Positions 1 through 5,108 of a DNA stretch of 5,954 nucleotides are shown here, in pieces. The stretch is taken from contig PMFY01000075.1 of assembly GCA_003157945.1 (NCBI GenBank), positions 2,476 to 8,429 of the forward strand, read 5' to 3'. Position numbers and translations under genes: made by a program. The DNA comes from Acidimicrobiaceae bacterium. Lineage in GTDB: Bacteria; Actinomycetota; Acidimicrobiia; Acidimicrobiales; RAAP-2. Under the pieces are notes generated by a model. That model was not told the DNA's origin. It did not search any database and saw only the letters and a program-made list of their open reading frames with translations. Positions within the stretch are counted from its first letter, which is position 1. Each line of letters opens with the position of its first letter.

Positions 1-92
1 GGGCTGTAGCTGCCGATCCGCGTGACGTCGCTGACCAGGGCCCACACCTCCTCGGGCGGGGCGTTCATGTGGACGGTGACGGAGTCGTGCAT
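1..92 (-). CDS. SRPBCC-family protein, N-terminal fragment (runs off left edge)
   Basis: Only the first 30 codons are in the window; the rest lies beyond base 1. Reading leftward from the ATG at 92-90 gives MHDSVTVHMNAPPEEVWALV followed by SDVTRIGSYS. The pattern of a first beta strand, then A-P-P-E-x-V-W-x-L-V-S-D-V and an aromatic/Ser-Pro turn, is the usual opening of the SRPBCC (START/polyketide cyclase-like) fold, a hydrophobic ligand-binding helix-grip domain found in many small actinobacterial proteins. The ligand cannot be told from this piece. The start is supported by a TAGGGT box exactly six bases upstream. The gene lies downstream of mdh on the same strand, but a strong hairpin separates them, so it probably has its own transcript. 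The short length limits confidence. Confidence 0.68.
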   Translation of the reverse strand, partial: MHDSVTVHMNAPPEEVWALVSDVTRIGSYS

Positions 93-104
93 CCCCCCAC
101 CCTA
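93..104 (-). promoter_or_regulatory. Candidate leaderless -10 box for the SRPBCC gene
   Basis: On the minus strand, TAGGGT (104 to 99) is followed by six G residues and then the ATG at 92. A TANNNT element 6-7 bases before the initiating A is the known geometry of actinobacterial leaderless promoters, where transcription starts at the start codon. The G run could instead act as a poor ribosome site, but it abuts the ATG with no spacing. No convincing -35 is visible. Confidence 0.42.
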
Positions 105-106
105 CG

Positions 107-135
107 GCCGGGTGGTCGGCGACCGGCCACCCGGC
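107..135 (-). terminator. Hairpin downstream of mdh, probable terminator
   Basis: A perfect 9-bp inverted repeat (GCCGGGTGG at 107-115 and CCACCCGGC at 127-135) continues inward through one T-G wobble (116/126) and three more pairs (117-119 with 123-125). This leaves a three-base loop, about 13 paired positions in all. It starts 7 bases after the mdh stop on the minus strand. No T-tract follows, as is usual for high-GC actinobacterial terminators, so termination is inferred from position and stem strength only. Confidence 0.5.
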
Positions 136-142
136 GCGCCGG

Positions 143-1138
143 TCAGGGGAGCAGCGCCTCCACATCGGCCCGCTCGGCCAGCAGCTCCTCGGTGGTCACC
201 CGGATCCGCTCGGTGGCGAACTCGTCGTGGGTCAGGCCCTCGACCACGGTCCACCCGCCCTCGTGGCCGGTGGCACGTACCGGGAAGCCGAACTGGAGGC
301 CCTGCGGCACCCCGTACTCACCGTTCGAGACGACGGCCAGCGAGGTCCAGTCGTCCCCGGCGGTTCCGTTGTGGACGGCCGCCACGGAGTCGATGGCGGC
401 GTTGGCGGCCGAGGCGGCCGACGACAGCCCCCGGGCCTCGATGATGGCCGCGCCGCGCTTCTGGACGGTGGTGAGGAAGTCGCCCTGCAGCCACCCCGGG
501 TCGTCGATGACCTCGGCGGCCGGCTTGCCGTCGATCCGGGCGTTGGCCACGTCGGGAAACTGCGTCGCCGAGTGGTTGCCCCAGATGGCCAGGTTGCTGA
601 CCGAGGCGACCGGCACGCCGGCCTTCTGCGCCAGCTGGCTCTTCGCCCGGTTCTCGTCGAGGCGGGTCATGGCGAACCAGCGGTCGGCCGGGACCTCCGG
701 GGCGTTCGAGCGGGCGATGAGGCAGTTCGTGTTGCACGGGTTGCCCACCACCAGGACGCGCACGTCGGAGGCGGCGTTGGCGGCGATGGCCTGGCCCTGG
801 GGACCGAAGATCCCGCCGTTCACCGTCAGCAGGTCGCCCCGCTCCATGCCGGCCTTGCGGGGGATCGAGCCGACCAGGAGCGCCCAGGAGGTGCCGTCGA
901 ACGCCGTGTTGAGGTCGGTGGTGGTCACGATGTCGCTGACCAGGGGGAACGCGCAGTCGTCGAGCTCCATGACCACACCCTCGAGCGCCTGCATCCCGGG
1001 CTCGATCTCGAGGAGGCGCAGCACCACGGGCTGGTCGGGGCCGAACAGTGCGCCCGAGGCGATCCGGGGCAGGAGGGCGTAGCCGATCTGGCCGGCGGCG
1101 CCCGTGACGGTGACGTGGATGGGGTTCTTGGCTGCCAT
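143..1138 (-). CDS. mdh: Malate dehydrogenase (NAD-dependent, cytosolic/type 2 group)
   Basis: This 331-residue protein reversibly oxidises L-malate to oxaloacetate with NAD+ in the TCA cycle, and it is the normal length for this MDH group. The N-terminal Rossmann motif is [13 protein letters not shown] (residues 11-23). An acidic Glu44 after the second strand fits NAD rather than NADP. Substrate-binding arginines are in the mobile-loop segment [14 protein letters not shown] (Arg94, Arg100). GNPCNTN (132-138) carries the conserved Asn133. [11 protein letters not shown] (158-168) carries Asp161 and Arg164. [12 protein letters not shown] (185-196) carries catalytic His189. All catalytic residues are present. 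The residue before I-P-R is Ser91 where many relatives have Ala. The ATG at 1138 lacks a Shine-Dalgarno but has TAGCCT exactly six bases upstream, suggesting leaderless translation. The gene is divergent from the LLM oxidoreductase and is followed by a hairpin. Confidence 0.97.
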   Translation of the reverse strand: MAAKNPIHVTVTGAAGQIGYALLPRIASGALFGPDQPVVLRLLEIEPGMQALEGVVMELDDCAFPLVSDIVTTTDLNTAFDGTSWALLVGSIPRKAGMERGDLLTVNGGIFGPQGQAIAANAASDVRVLVVGNPCNTNCLIARSNAPEVPADRWFAMTRLDENRAKSQLAQKAGVPVASVSNLAIWGNHSATQFPDVANARIDGKPAAEVIDDPGWLQGDFLTTVQKRGAAIIEARGLSSAASAANAAIDSVAAVHNGTAGDDWTSLAVVSNGEYGVPQGLQFGFPVRATGHEGGWTVVEGLTHDEFATERIRVTTEELLAERADVEALLP

Positions 1139-1150
1139 GGGGGCAGGCTA
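1139..1150 (-). promoter_or_regulatory. Candidate leaderless -10 box for mdh
   Basis: On the minus strand, TAGCCT (1150 to 1145) is followed by GCCCCC and then the mdh ATG. The geometry is TANNNT-N6-ATG, identical to that before the SRPBCC gene and the LLM gene. No purine-rich ribosome site lies upstream. A weak TTCGAC (1175 to 1170) sits 19 bases further upstream and could be a poor -35. This is inference from spacing. Confidence 0.45.
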
Positions 1151-1201
1151 ATCCGCACCACCTGAGGCGGTCGAACCGGCGACGGTGCCGACGGGCCTCG
1201 G

Positions 1202-1213
1202 TAGTGTCGCCCC
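1202..1213 (+). promoter_or_regulatory. Candidate leaderless -10 box for the LLM oxidoreductase
   Basis: TAGTGT at 1202-1207 is followed by CGCCCC and the ATG at 1214, again TANNNT-N6-ATG. No Shine-Dalgarno sequence is present. A recognisable -35 is not visible about 17 bases upstream, where the sequence is GC-rich. The 75-bp gap to mdh therefore holds two divergent promoters of the same design. Confidence 0.45.
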
Positions 1214-2140
1214 ATGGCGAACCCGTGGAACGTGCCCGTCGGCTACGGCGTGGGCACCGGGATGACCAGTGTCACCCAGGTCCGCACCGAGGCCCGCTGG
1301 GCCGAGCGGGCCGGCTTCGACTCCTTCTGGGTGTCGCAGATCTTCGGCGTCGACCCGGTGGTGGCCCTGGTCGCGGTGGGGGCCGACGTGCCCGGCCTGT
1401 CCGCCCTCGGAACGTCGGTGGTGCCCCTGGCCGGTCGTCACCCGCTGGCCCTGGCCGCCCAGGCCCGGACGGCCCAGGGCGCGCTGGACGGCCGCTTCAC
1501 CCTCGGGGTGGGACCCTCCCACGCCATGGTCACGGAGGGCTTCTTCGGCGAGCCCTATGACCGTCCCTTCACCCGGACGGCCGAATTCCTGGCCGCCCTC
1601 GCCCCGCTCCTCCGGGGCGGGACGGTCGACGTGGCCGGGGACATCGTCGAGACGCACGGGTGGCTGACGATCGAGTCCGACCCCTGCCCCCTGCTGCTGG
1701 CCGCCCTCGGGCCCCGGATGCTCGACCTGGCCGGACGCGTCGCCGACGGCACCACCCTCAGCTCCTGCGGCCCGCGCACCATCGCCACGCACATCGCACC
1801 GGCCATCGAGGCCGCGGCCGACGGGGCGGGGCGTCCGGCGCCCCGCATCCAGGCCATGGTGTCCGTGGCCGTCACCGACGACCCCGCGGCGCTCCACGCC
1901 GAGGCGGTGGCCGCCGACGTGCTCTACGCCCAGCTGCCCGCCTACCGGCGCGTCCTCGACCTCGAGGGCGTCGCCAGCGGGGCCGACCTCCTGCTCGCCG
2001 GCTCGCCGGAACGGATCGTGGACGGGATCGGCGCCTATGTCGACGCCGGCGTCACCGAGCTCCGGTTGGGCATCGGCTCGGCCGACCCGCAGGTCGTCGG
2101 GGCGACCCGTGACGCGCTGGCCGACCTGCTGGTCGGCTGA
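1214..2140 (+). CDS. LLM-class (luciferase-like) oxidoreductase, probably F420-dependent
   Basis: This 308-residue protein is predicted to form a TIM barrel of the bacterial luciferase-like superfamily. Members of this type in actinobacteria usually use deazaflavin F420 rather than FMN; the substrate is unknown. Family landmarks in order: the first helix RWAERAGFDSFWVSQ (28-42); the strand-helix unit GTSVVPLAGRHPLALAAQA (66-84), continuing into LDGRFTLGVGPSH (91-103), the segment near the cofactor phosphate in relatives; YDRPFTRTAEFL (115-126), a typical family helix; LLAALGPRMLDLAGRVADG (161-179); and C-terminal GSPERIVDGIGAYVDAGV (263-280) before the last strand. It resembles the TIGR03564-type F420 subgroup by eye, but subgroup membership needs a profile search. 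The ATG at 1214 is chosen because the protein begins directly with the first barrel strand and because of the TAGTGT box. The gene converges on metF with a 6-bp gap. Confidence 0.88.
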   Translation: MANPWNVPVGYGVGTGMTSVTQVRTEARWAERAGFDSFWVSQIFGVDPVVALVAVGADVPGLSALGTSVVPLAGRHPLALAAQARTAQGALDGRFTLGVGPSHAMVTEGFFGEPYDRPFTRTAEFLAALAPLLRGGTVDVAGDIVETHGWLTIESDPCPLLLAALGPRMLDLAGRVADGTTLSSCGPRTIATHIAPAIEAAADGAGRPAPRIQAMVSVAVTDDPAALHAEAVAADVLYAQLPAYRRVLDLEGVASGADLLLAGSPERIVDGIGAYVDAGVTELRLGIGSADPQVVGATRDALADLLVG

Positions 2141-2150
2141 CGCCCGTCAG
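2137..2150. terminator. Small inverted repeat between convergent stop codons
   Basis: CTGAC (2137-2141), a four-base loop and GTCAG (2146-2150) form a perfect inverted repeat. It contains the TGA of the LLM gene on one arm and the TGA of metF on the other. The five-pair stem is extended on the plus-strand RNA only, by two G-U pairs and one C-G pair. It is the only candidate bidirectional terminator in the 6-bp gap, but it is weak and lacks T-tracts, so it may be coincidence. Confidence 0.25.
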
Positions 2151-3010
2151 TTGCGGCCGAGACCGAGCGCGGCGTAGATCTCGCGGGTCGCGCTGGACCG
2201 GTTGAGCGTGTAGAAGTGCAGGCCCGGCACCCCGGCGTCCAGCAGCTCGCGGCACAGTTCGGTGGCACACGCCACGCCCTCGTGACGGACGGCCTCGGCC
2301 CCGCCCGCGGCGTCCGCCGCCTCCAGGCGGGCCACCATCCACGCCGGCACGGCGGCGCCCATCCGGGCCATCCCGGGCACCGAGCTGAGCCGCTCGACGG
2401 GCATGATCCCGGGCAGCACCGGCTTGGTGACGCCGCGCTCGGCCAGGTCGGCCACCAGGGTGGTGTACTCGTGGGCCTCGAAGAAGAACTGGGTGACGGC
2501 GAAGTCGGCCAGGGCGAGCTTGGCGGCCAGGTGGTCGCGGTCCGTCGCCCGGTCGGTCGAGAGCGGGTGCCCGGCGGGCTGGGCGGCCACCCCGACCGAG
2601 AAGCCGCCGATGGCCCGGGCCAACTCGACCAGATCGCAGGCGTGGGTCAGCTCGCCCGTCCCGGCCGCGGGGTCGGTCGGCGGGTCGCCGCCCAGCGCCA
2701 TGAGGTTCTCGACGCCGGACCGGCGCAGCTCGACCAGGATCTCGGCCAGCTCCAGGCGGGTGTGGGCCACGCAGATGAGGTGGGCCATGGGGACCAGGTT
2801 GGTGGTCCGCAGCATGCCGGTCACCAGGTCGACGGTCCGACGCCGCGATTCTGCACCGCCGCGGTAGGTGACGGACACGAACGAGGGGCCGAGCGGCTCG
2901 AGCTCGCGCAGCGTGGTGACCAGCGTGGCCTGCTCGGCGTCGTTCTTCGGGGGGAAGAACTCGAACGAGTACGTCTTGCCCTTGTCGAGCAGGTCGGCGA
3001 TGCGGGTCAT
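2147..3010 (-). CDS. metF: 5,10-methylenetetrahydrofolate reductase
   Basis: This 287-residue, single-domain bacterial MetF is an FAD enzyme that reduces 5,10-methylene-THF to 5-methyl-THF, the methyl donor for methionine synthesis. SFEFFPPK (15-22) contains Glu17, which corresponds to the catalytic Glu28 of the E. coli enzyme. SVTYRGG (46-52), AHLICVAHTR (76-85) and LMALGGDPP (103-111, with Asp109) match FAD and folate-binding segments. The position usually Arg in L-R-G-D is Gly here. DFAVTQFFFEAHEY (169-182), PVLPGIMPV (197-205) and GLHFYTLNRS (263-272) are strong family signatures. Length is close to the usual 280-300. The ATG at 3010 has no Shine-Dalgarno but has TAGGCT nine bases upstream. 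The gene is read in the same direction as folD and purH, which share its folate pool, but is separated from them by the cupin and membrane-protein genes. Its 3' end almost touches the LLM gene. Confidence 0.97.
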   Translation of the reverse strand: MTRIADLLDKGKTYSFEFFPPKNDAEQATLVTTLRELEPLGPSFVSVTYRGGAESRRRTVDLVTGMLRTTNLVPMAHLICVAHTRLELAEILVELRRSGVENLMALGGDPPTDPAAGTGELTHACDLVELARAIGGFSVGVAAQPAGHPLSTDRATDRDHLAAKLALADFAVTQFFFEAHEYTTLVADLAERGVTKPVLPGIMPVERLSSVPGMARMGAAVPAWMVARLEAADAAGGAEAVRHEGVACATELCRELLDAGVPGLHFYTLNRSSATREIYAALGLGRN

Positions 3011-3025
3011 GGTCGGACCAGCCTA
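3011..3025 (-). promoter_or_regulatory. Candidate -10 box for metF
   Basis: On the minus strand, TAGGCT (3025 to 3020) lies nine bases before the metF ATG, three more than at the other TAGNNT genes here. This would give a leader of zero to three bases. No ribosome site is visible in the leader, which is GGTCCGACC. metF may therefore be transcribed on its own as well as by read-through from the folD run. Confidence 0.33.
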
Positions 3026-3073
3026 CTTCCGGGCCCCCGCCGTCGACCAGGGTCAGGCCCCCGGCGGCCCGAC

Positions 3074-3886
3074 TCAGCGCCCGTCGGTGGGCGGTGTCAC
3101 GTGGGTCTGGAGCCGGGCCAGGGCGCCCTGGAGCTCCGCGTCCCGGTCGCGGCGGGCCCCGTCGGCCTGGGCCAGCTGCACCCCGGTCGGCGCGGCGGCG
3201 CCGTTGCGCAGGAGCCGGTCCGCCTCGATGGCGAAGGCCAGCCCCCGAAGGGCGCCGGCCGCCGTGCTGGCCGATCCTCCGGCCGCCGGTTCCGGTGCCG
3301 TCGAGGCCGCCTGCTCCAGGGCCACCGCCGCCCGCTCGGCCTGCACCGACACCGCCCCGCGCAGCTCGGCGTCGTCGGACAGCGCCGACGGCGACAGCAG
3401 GGCGTCGCGGGCCAGCCGGGCGTCGCTCAGAGCGGGCAACGCCCGCCGCCGCCAGGCGTCGAGGGCGCTCTTCCGGTTGCGTGACACCAGGAGCGCGACC
3501 ACCAGGGCGATCAGCAGCAGCACCACCACGATCACACCGATCAGGACCCAGGACACCGAGCTCTTCGCCGCCTTGGCCGGCGTGGTCGTGGTCGTGGTGG
3601 ACGGGTGCGTCGTCGTGGTCGTCGGGTGCGTCGTCGTGGTCGTCGGGCGGGTGGTGGTCGTGGTCGTGCTCGACGACGTGGTCGTCGTGGTCGGCGGCTC
3701 CGTGGTCGTGGTGGTGTCCGGCACCGTCGTCGTGGTGGTGTCCACCAGCACGGCGTGGGCCGGCACCGCATCGACCGGGACGGCGCCGGCCACCAGCCCG
3801 GGCCCGGCCAGGGTCAGCACGGCCACGAGCCCGGCGGCCGCCGGAGCGATCCGCCGGAGCCGTCGGGCAGTCGGGTGTTCGTTCAT
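3074..3886 (-). CDS. Unrecognised membrane protein with Thr-rich extracellular stalk
   Basis: I do not recognise this 270-residue protein as a named family. Residues 1-45 look like a Sec signal peptide: a basic start with ARRLRR, a hydrophobic core 13-34, and an A-H-A cleavage site at 43-45. An uncleaved anchor is possible. Residues 50-102 are a linker with 37 threonines in 53 residues, in blocks of five or six broken by VPD, EPP, SSS, RP, HP and HPS. A hydrophobic segment of about 24 residues follows (111-134), then basic SRNRK. By the positive-inside rule the remaining 136 residues are cytoplasmic. They are Ala, Leu and charge-rich and probably helical, with WRRRALPALSDARLARDAL (145-163) and GALRGLAFAIEADRLL (211-226) as the most distinctive stretches. 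No catalytic motif is seen. The start has a good ribosome site (GGGAGGA, 7-base spacing) and overlaps the cupin stop as ATGA, indicating translational coupling. Confidence 0.85.
   Translation of the reverse strand: MNEHPTARRLRRIAPAAAGLVAVLTLAGPGLVAGAVPVDAVPAHAVLVDTTTTTVPDTTTTTEPPTTTTTSSSTTTTTTRPTTTTTHPTTTTTHPSTTTTTTPAKAAKSSVSWVLIGVIVVVLLLIALVVALLVSRNRKSALDAWRRRALPALSDARLARDALLSPSALSDDAELRGAVSVQAERAAVALEQAASTAPEPAAGGSASTAAGALRGLAFAIEADRLLRNGAAAPTGVQLAQADGARRDRDAELQGALARLQTHVTPPTDGR
3581..3739 (-). repeat. Low-complexity (ACG/ACC)n tract encoding the Thr-rich stalk
   Basis: This is the coding DNA for residues 50-102 of the membrane protein. It holds seven blocks of Thr codons, all ACG (21) or ACC (16), never ACA or ACT. 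On the plus strand it reads as GTC/GTG-like repeats, which create a spurious valine-rich antisense reading frame. The codon mix avoids a pure triplet repeat, so selection on the amino acid sequence rather than simple slippage is likely. Confidence 0.85.
3602..3647 (-). repeat. Perfect 21-bp tandem duplication inside the Thr tract
   Basis: Bases 3603-3623 are repeated exactly at 3624-3644, with matching flanking bases extending the identity to 3602 and 3647. The unit is seven codons encoding TTTTTHP, so copy changes would stay in frame and only alter stalk length. The identity at third positions, where ACG and ACC vary elsewhere in the tract, points to a recent duplication. Confidence 0.85.
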
Positions 3887-4257
3887 GATCCGGTCCTCCC
3901 GTAGTCGTCCTCGAGGCGGACGATGTCGTCCTCGCCGAAGTAGTCGCCGTGCTGCACCTCGACGAACACCACCCGGGCGTCCGAGGCGTTCTCGATCCGG
4001 TGGTCGGTACCGACCGGGATGTCGACCGCGTCGCCCGCCGACACGTCGCGCCGCTGCCCGTCGATGGTGACCACGGCGGTCCCCTCCACCAGGAACCAGT
4101 GCTCCGAGCGCCGGGCGTGGCGCTGGTAGCTGAGCCGCTTGCCCGGCAGCACCTCGATGCGCTTGACCTTGAAGTTCGGCTCGTCGTCGAGCACGTGGTA
4201 GGCGCCCCAGGGACGCTCGTCGGTCTCCAGGCCGTTCGGTCCCACGGACGGGCTCAT
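3883..4257 (-). CDS. Standalone cupin of the mannose-6-phosphate isomerase type II family
   Basis: This 124-residue protein is one double-stranded beta-helix matching the C-terminal domain of bifunctional GDP-mannose pyrophosphorylase/phosphomannose isomerase (PF01050-like). Signatures in order: RPWGAYHVL (15-23), FKVKRIEVLPGKRLSYQRH (29-47), EHWFLVEGTAVVTIDGQ (52-68), IPVGTDHRIEN (80-90), and VEVQHGDYFGEDDIVRLEDD (99-118) followed by YGR. Likely metal ligands are Gln45, His47, Glu52 and His86, all present, so activity is plausible. Such domains may interconvert mannose-6-P and fructose-6-P, but standalone versions are often of unproven function. The ATG at 4257 overlaps the folD stop (ATGA) and has GGAG eight bases upstream, inside folD. 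The open frame continues upstream to 4692, but that part is an out-of-frame reading of folD with arginine-rich nonsense. The stop overlaps the next gene by ATGA as well. Confidence 0.92.
   Translation of the reverse strand: MSPSVGPNGLETDERPWGAYHVLDDEPNFKVKRIEVLPGKRLSYQRHARRSEHWFLVEGTAVVTIDGQRRDVSAGDAVDIPVGTDHRIENASDARVVFVEVQHGDYFGEDDIVRLEDDYGRTGS
3894..3900 (-). promoter_or_regulatory. Ribosome binding site of the Thr-stalk membrane protein
   Basis: GGGAGGA on the minus strand, seven bases before the ATG at 3886 and inside the cupin coding sequence. It fixes the start of the membrane protein and shows that this gene is translated by a leadered mechanism, unlike the TAGNNT genes in the left half. 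Confidence 0.7.
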
Positions 4258-5108
4258 GCCGCCCGCTCCGCGGCGCGCACGGCGTTGCGCAGGAGCATGG
4301 CCCGCGTCATCGGTCCCACCCCGCCGATCCGGGGGGTGATCCACCCGGCGACCTCGGCCACGCCCTCGTCGACGTCGGACAGGAGCTTCTTCCCCTCCCA
4401 GGAGGTGCCGGCCCCGACCACGGCGGCCCCGGGCCGGATCATGTCGGCGGTCACCAGGCCGGCCCGGCCGGCGGCGGCCACCACGACGTCGCCCTGGCGG
4501 ACGAGGCCGGCCAGGTCGTCGACCCCGGTGTGGACGACGGTCACCGCGGCGTTGCAGCCCGGGCGCTTCATGGCCAGCAACAGGGCCAGCGGTCGGCCGA
4601 TGGTGAGGCCGCGCCCGATCACCACCACGTGCTTCCCCTCGACCGGCACGTCGTTGGCGTGGAGGAGCTCCACGATGCCCGCGGGCGTGCACGGCAGCGG
4701 GCCGTTCGCCCCCATCACCAGCCGCCCGAGGTTGACCGGGTGCAGCCCGTCGACGTCCTTCTCGGGGTCGACGGCCAGCAGGGTGCGCTCCTCGTCGAGG
4801 CCGGCGGGCAGGGGGAGCTGGACCAGATAGGCGTGGACGGCCGGGTCGGCGTTGAACCGGGCGATGGTGGCGTCGAGCTCCTCCTGGGACACGTCGGCCG
4901 GCAGGTGGGCGTGCGCCGAGGTGATGCCCACCTCCTCGCAGTCGGCGTGCTTCATGGCCACATACCGGGCGCTCGGACCGTCGTCGCCCACCAGGACGGT
5001 GCCGAGGCCCACGGTCACGCCCGCCGCCCGCAGCCGGGCGACCCGGTCGGCGACCTCGGCCCGCACGCGGGCGGCGAGCAGCTCGCCGTCCAGCAGGGTC
5101 GCGGTCAT
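4254..5108 (-). CDS. folD: Bifunctional methylene-THF dehydrogenase / methenyl-THF cyclohydrolase
   Basis: FolD (284 residues from this start) converts 5,10-methylene-THF through 5,10-methenyl-THF to 10-formyl-THF with NADP+, in the cytoplasm. From the start at 5108, Tyr49 and Lys53 of YVAMK, Gln97 of VQLPLP and Asp120 of KDVDGLHP match the active-site Tyr, Lys, Gln and Asp of characterised FolD enzymes. VVVIGRGLTIGRPLALLL (161-178) is the NADP-binding loop; the usual GRS is GRG, as I recall from other actinobacterial FolD proteins. The end signature is PRIGGVGPMTRAMLL (259-273). A second ATG lies two codons upstream at 5114. I chose 5108 because the ribosome site GGGAGG is seven bases from it but only one base from 5114, and MTATLLDG is a typical FolD beginning. 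Downstream of purH, folD supplies the 10-formyl-THF that PurH consumes. Its stop overlaps the cupin start by four bases. Confidence 0.97.
   Translation of the reverse strand: MTATLLDGELLAARVRAEVADRVARLRAAGVTVGLGTVLVGDDGPSARYVAMKHADCEEVGITSAHAHLPADVSQEELDATIARFNADPAVHAYLVQLPLPAGLDEERTLLAVDPEKDVDGLHPVNLGRLVMGANGPLPCTPAGIVELLHANDVPVEGKHVVVIGRGLTIGRPLALLLAMKRPGCNAAVTVVHTGVDDLAGLVRQGDVVVAAAGRAGLVTADMIRPGAAVVGAGTSWEGKKLLSDVDEGVAEVAGWITPRIGGVGPMTRAMLLRNAVRAAERAA

Noticed and set aside
7..15. Tat signal in the Thr-stalk protein (residues 7-15, ARRLRRIAP)
   Set aside because: Neither Arg-Arg pair is followed by the expected x-hydrophobic-hydrophobic pattern. A Sec-type signal fits better. Coordinates here are residue numbers; the DNA lies at about 3842-3868.
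69..1165. Several plus-strand frames opposite mdh
   Set aside because: mdh on the minus strand has every catalytic motif. The opposite frames have no recognisable domain.
3011..3073. Terminator between the membrane protein and metF
   Set aside because: The GC-rich segments GGGCCCCCGCCG and AGGCCCCCGGCGG are similar direct repeats rather than inverted ones, so no good stem forms.
2216..3484. 422-residue plus-strand open frame
   Set aside because: Antisense to metF and the membrane protein; Gly, Arg and Gln-rich composition typical of high-GC shadow frames. metF on the other strand has full family motifs.
3581..3739. CRISPR-like or microsatellite array
   Set aside because: The repeats are in-frame Thr codons with mixed third bases inside a well-supported gene. 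There are no spacers or dyad-symmetric repeats.
2868..4070. Long plus-strand frame (400 residues) with striking poly-valine blocks
   Set aside because: The valine blocks are the antisense reading of the Thr codons in the real minus-strand membrane protein. The rest is antisense to metF and the cupin. No family motif or start signal.
4258..4692. N-terminal extension of the cupin frame
   Set aside because: It reads folD out of frame, is Arg/Gly-rich and resembles no domain. The ATG at 4257, with an ATGA overlap and GGAG site, is a much better start.
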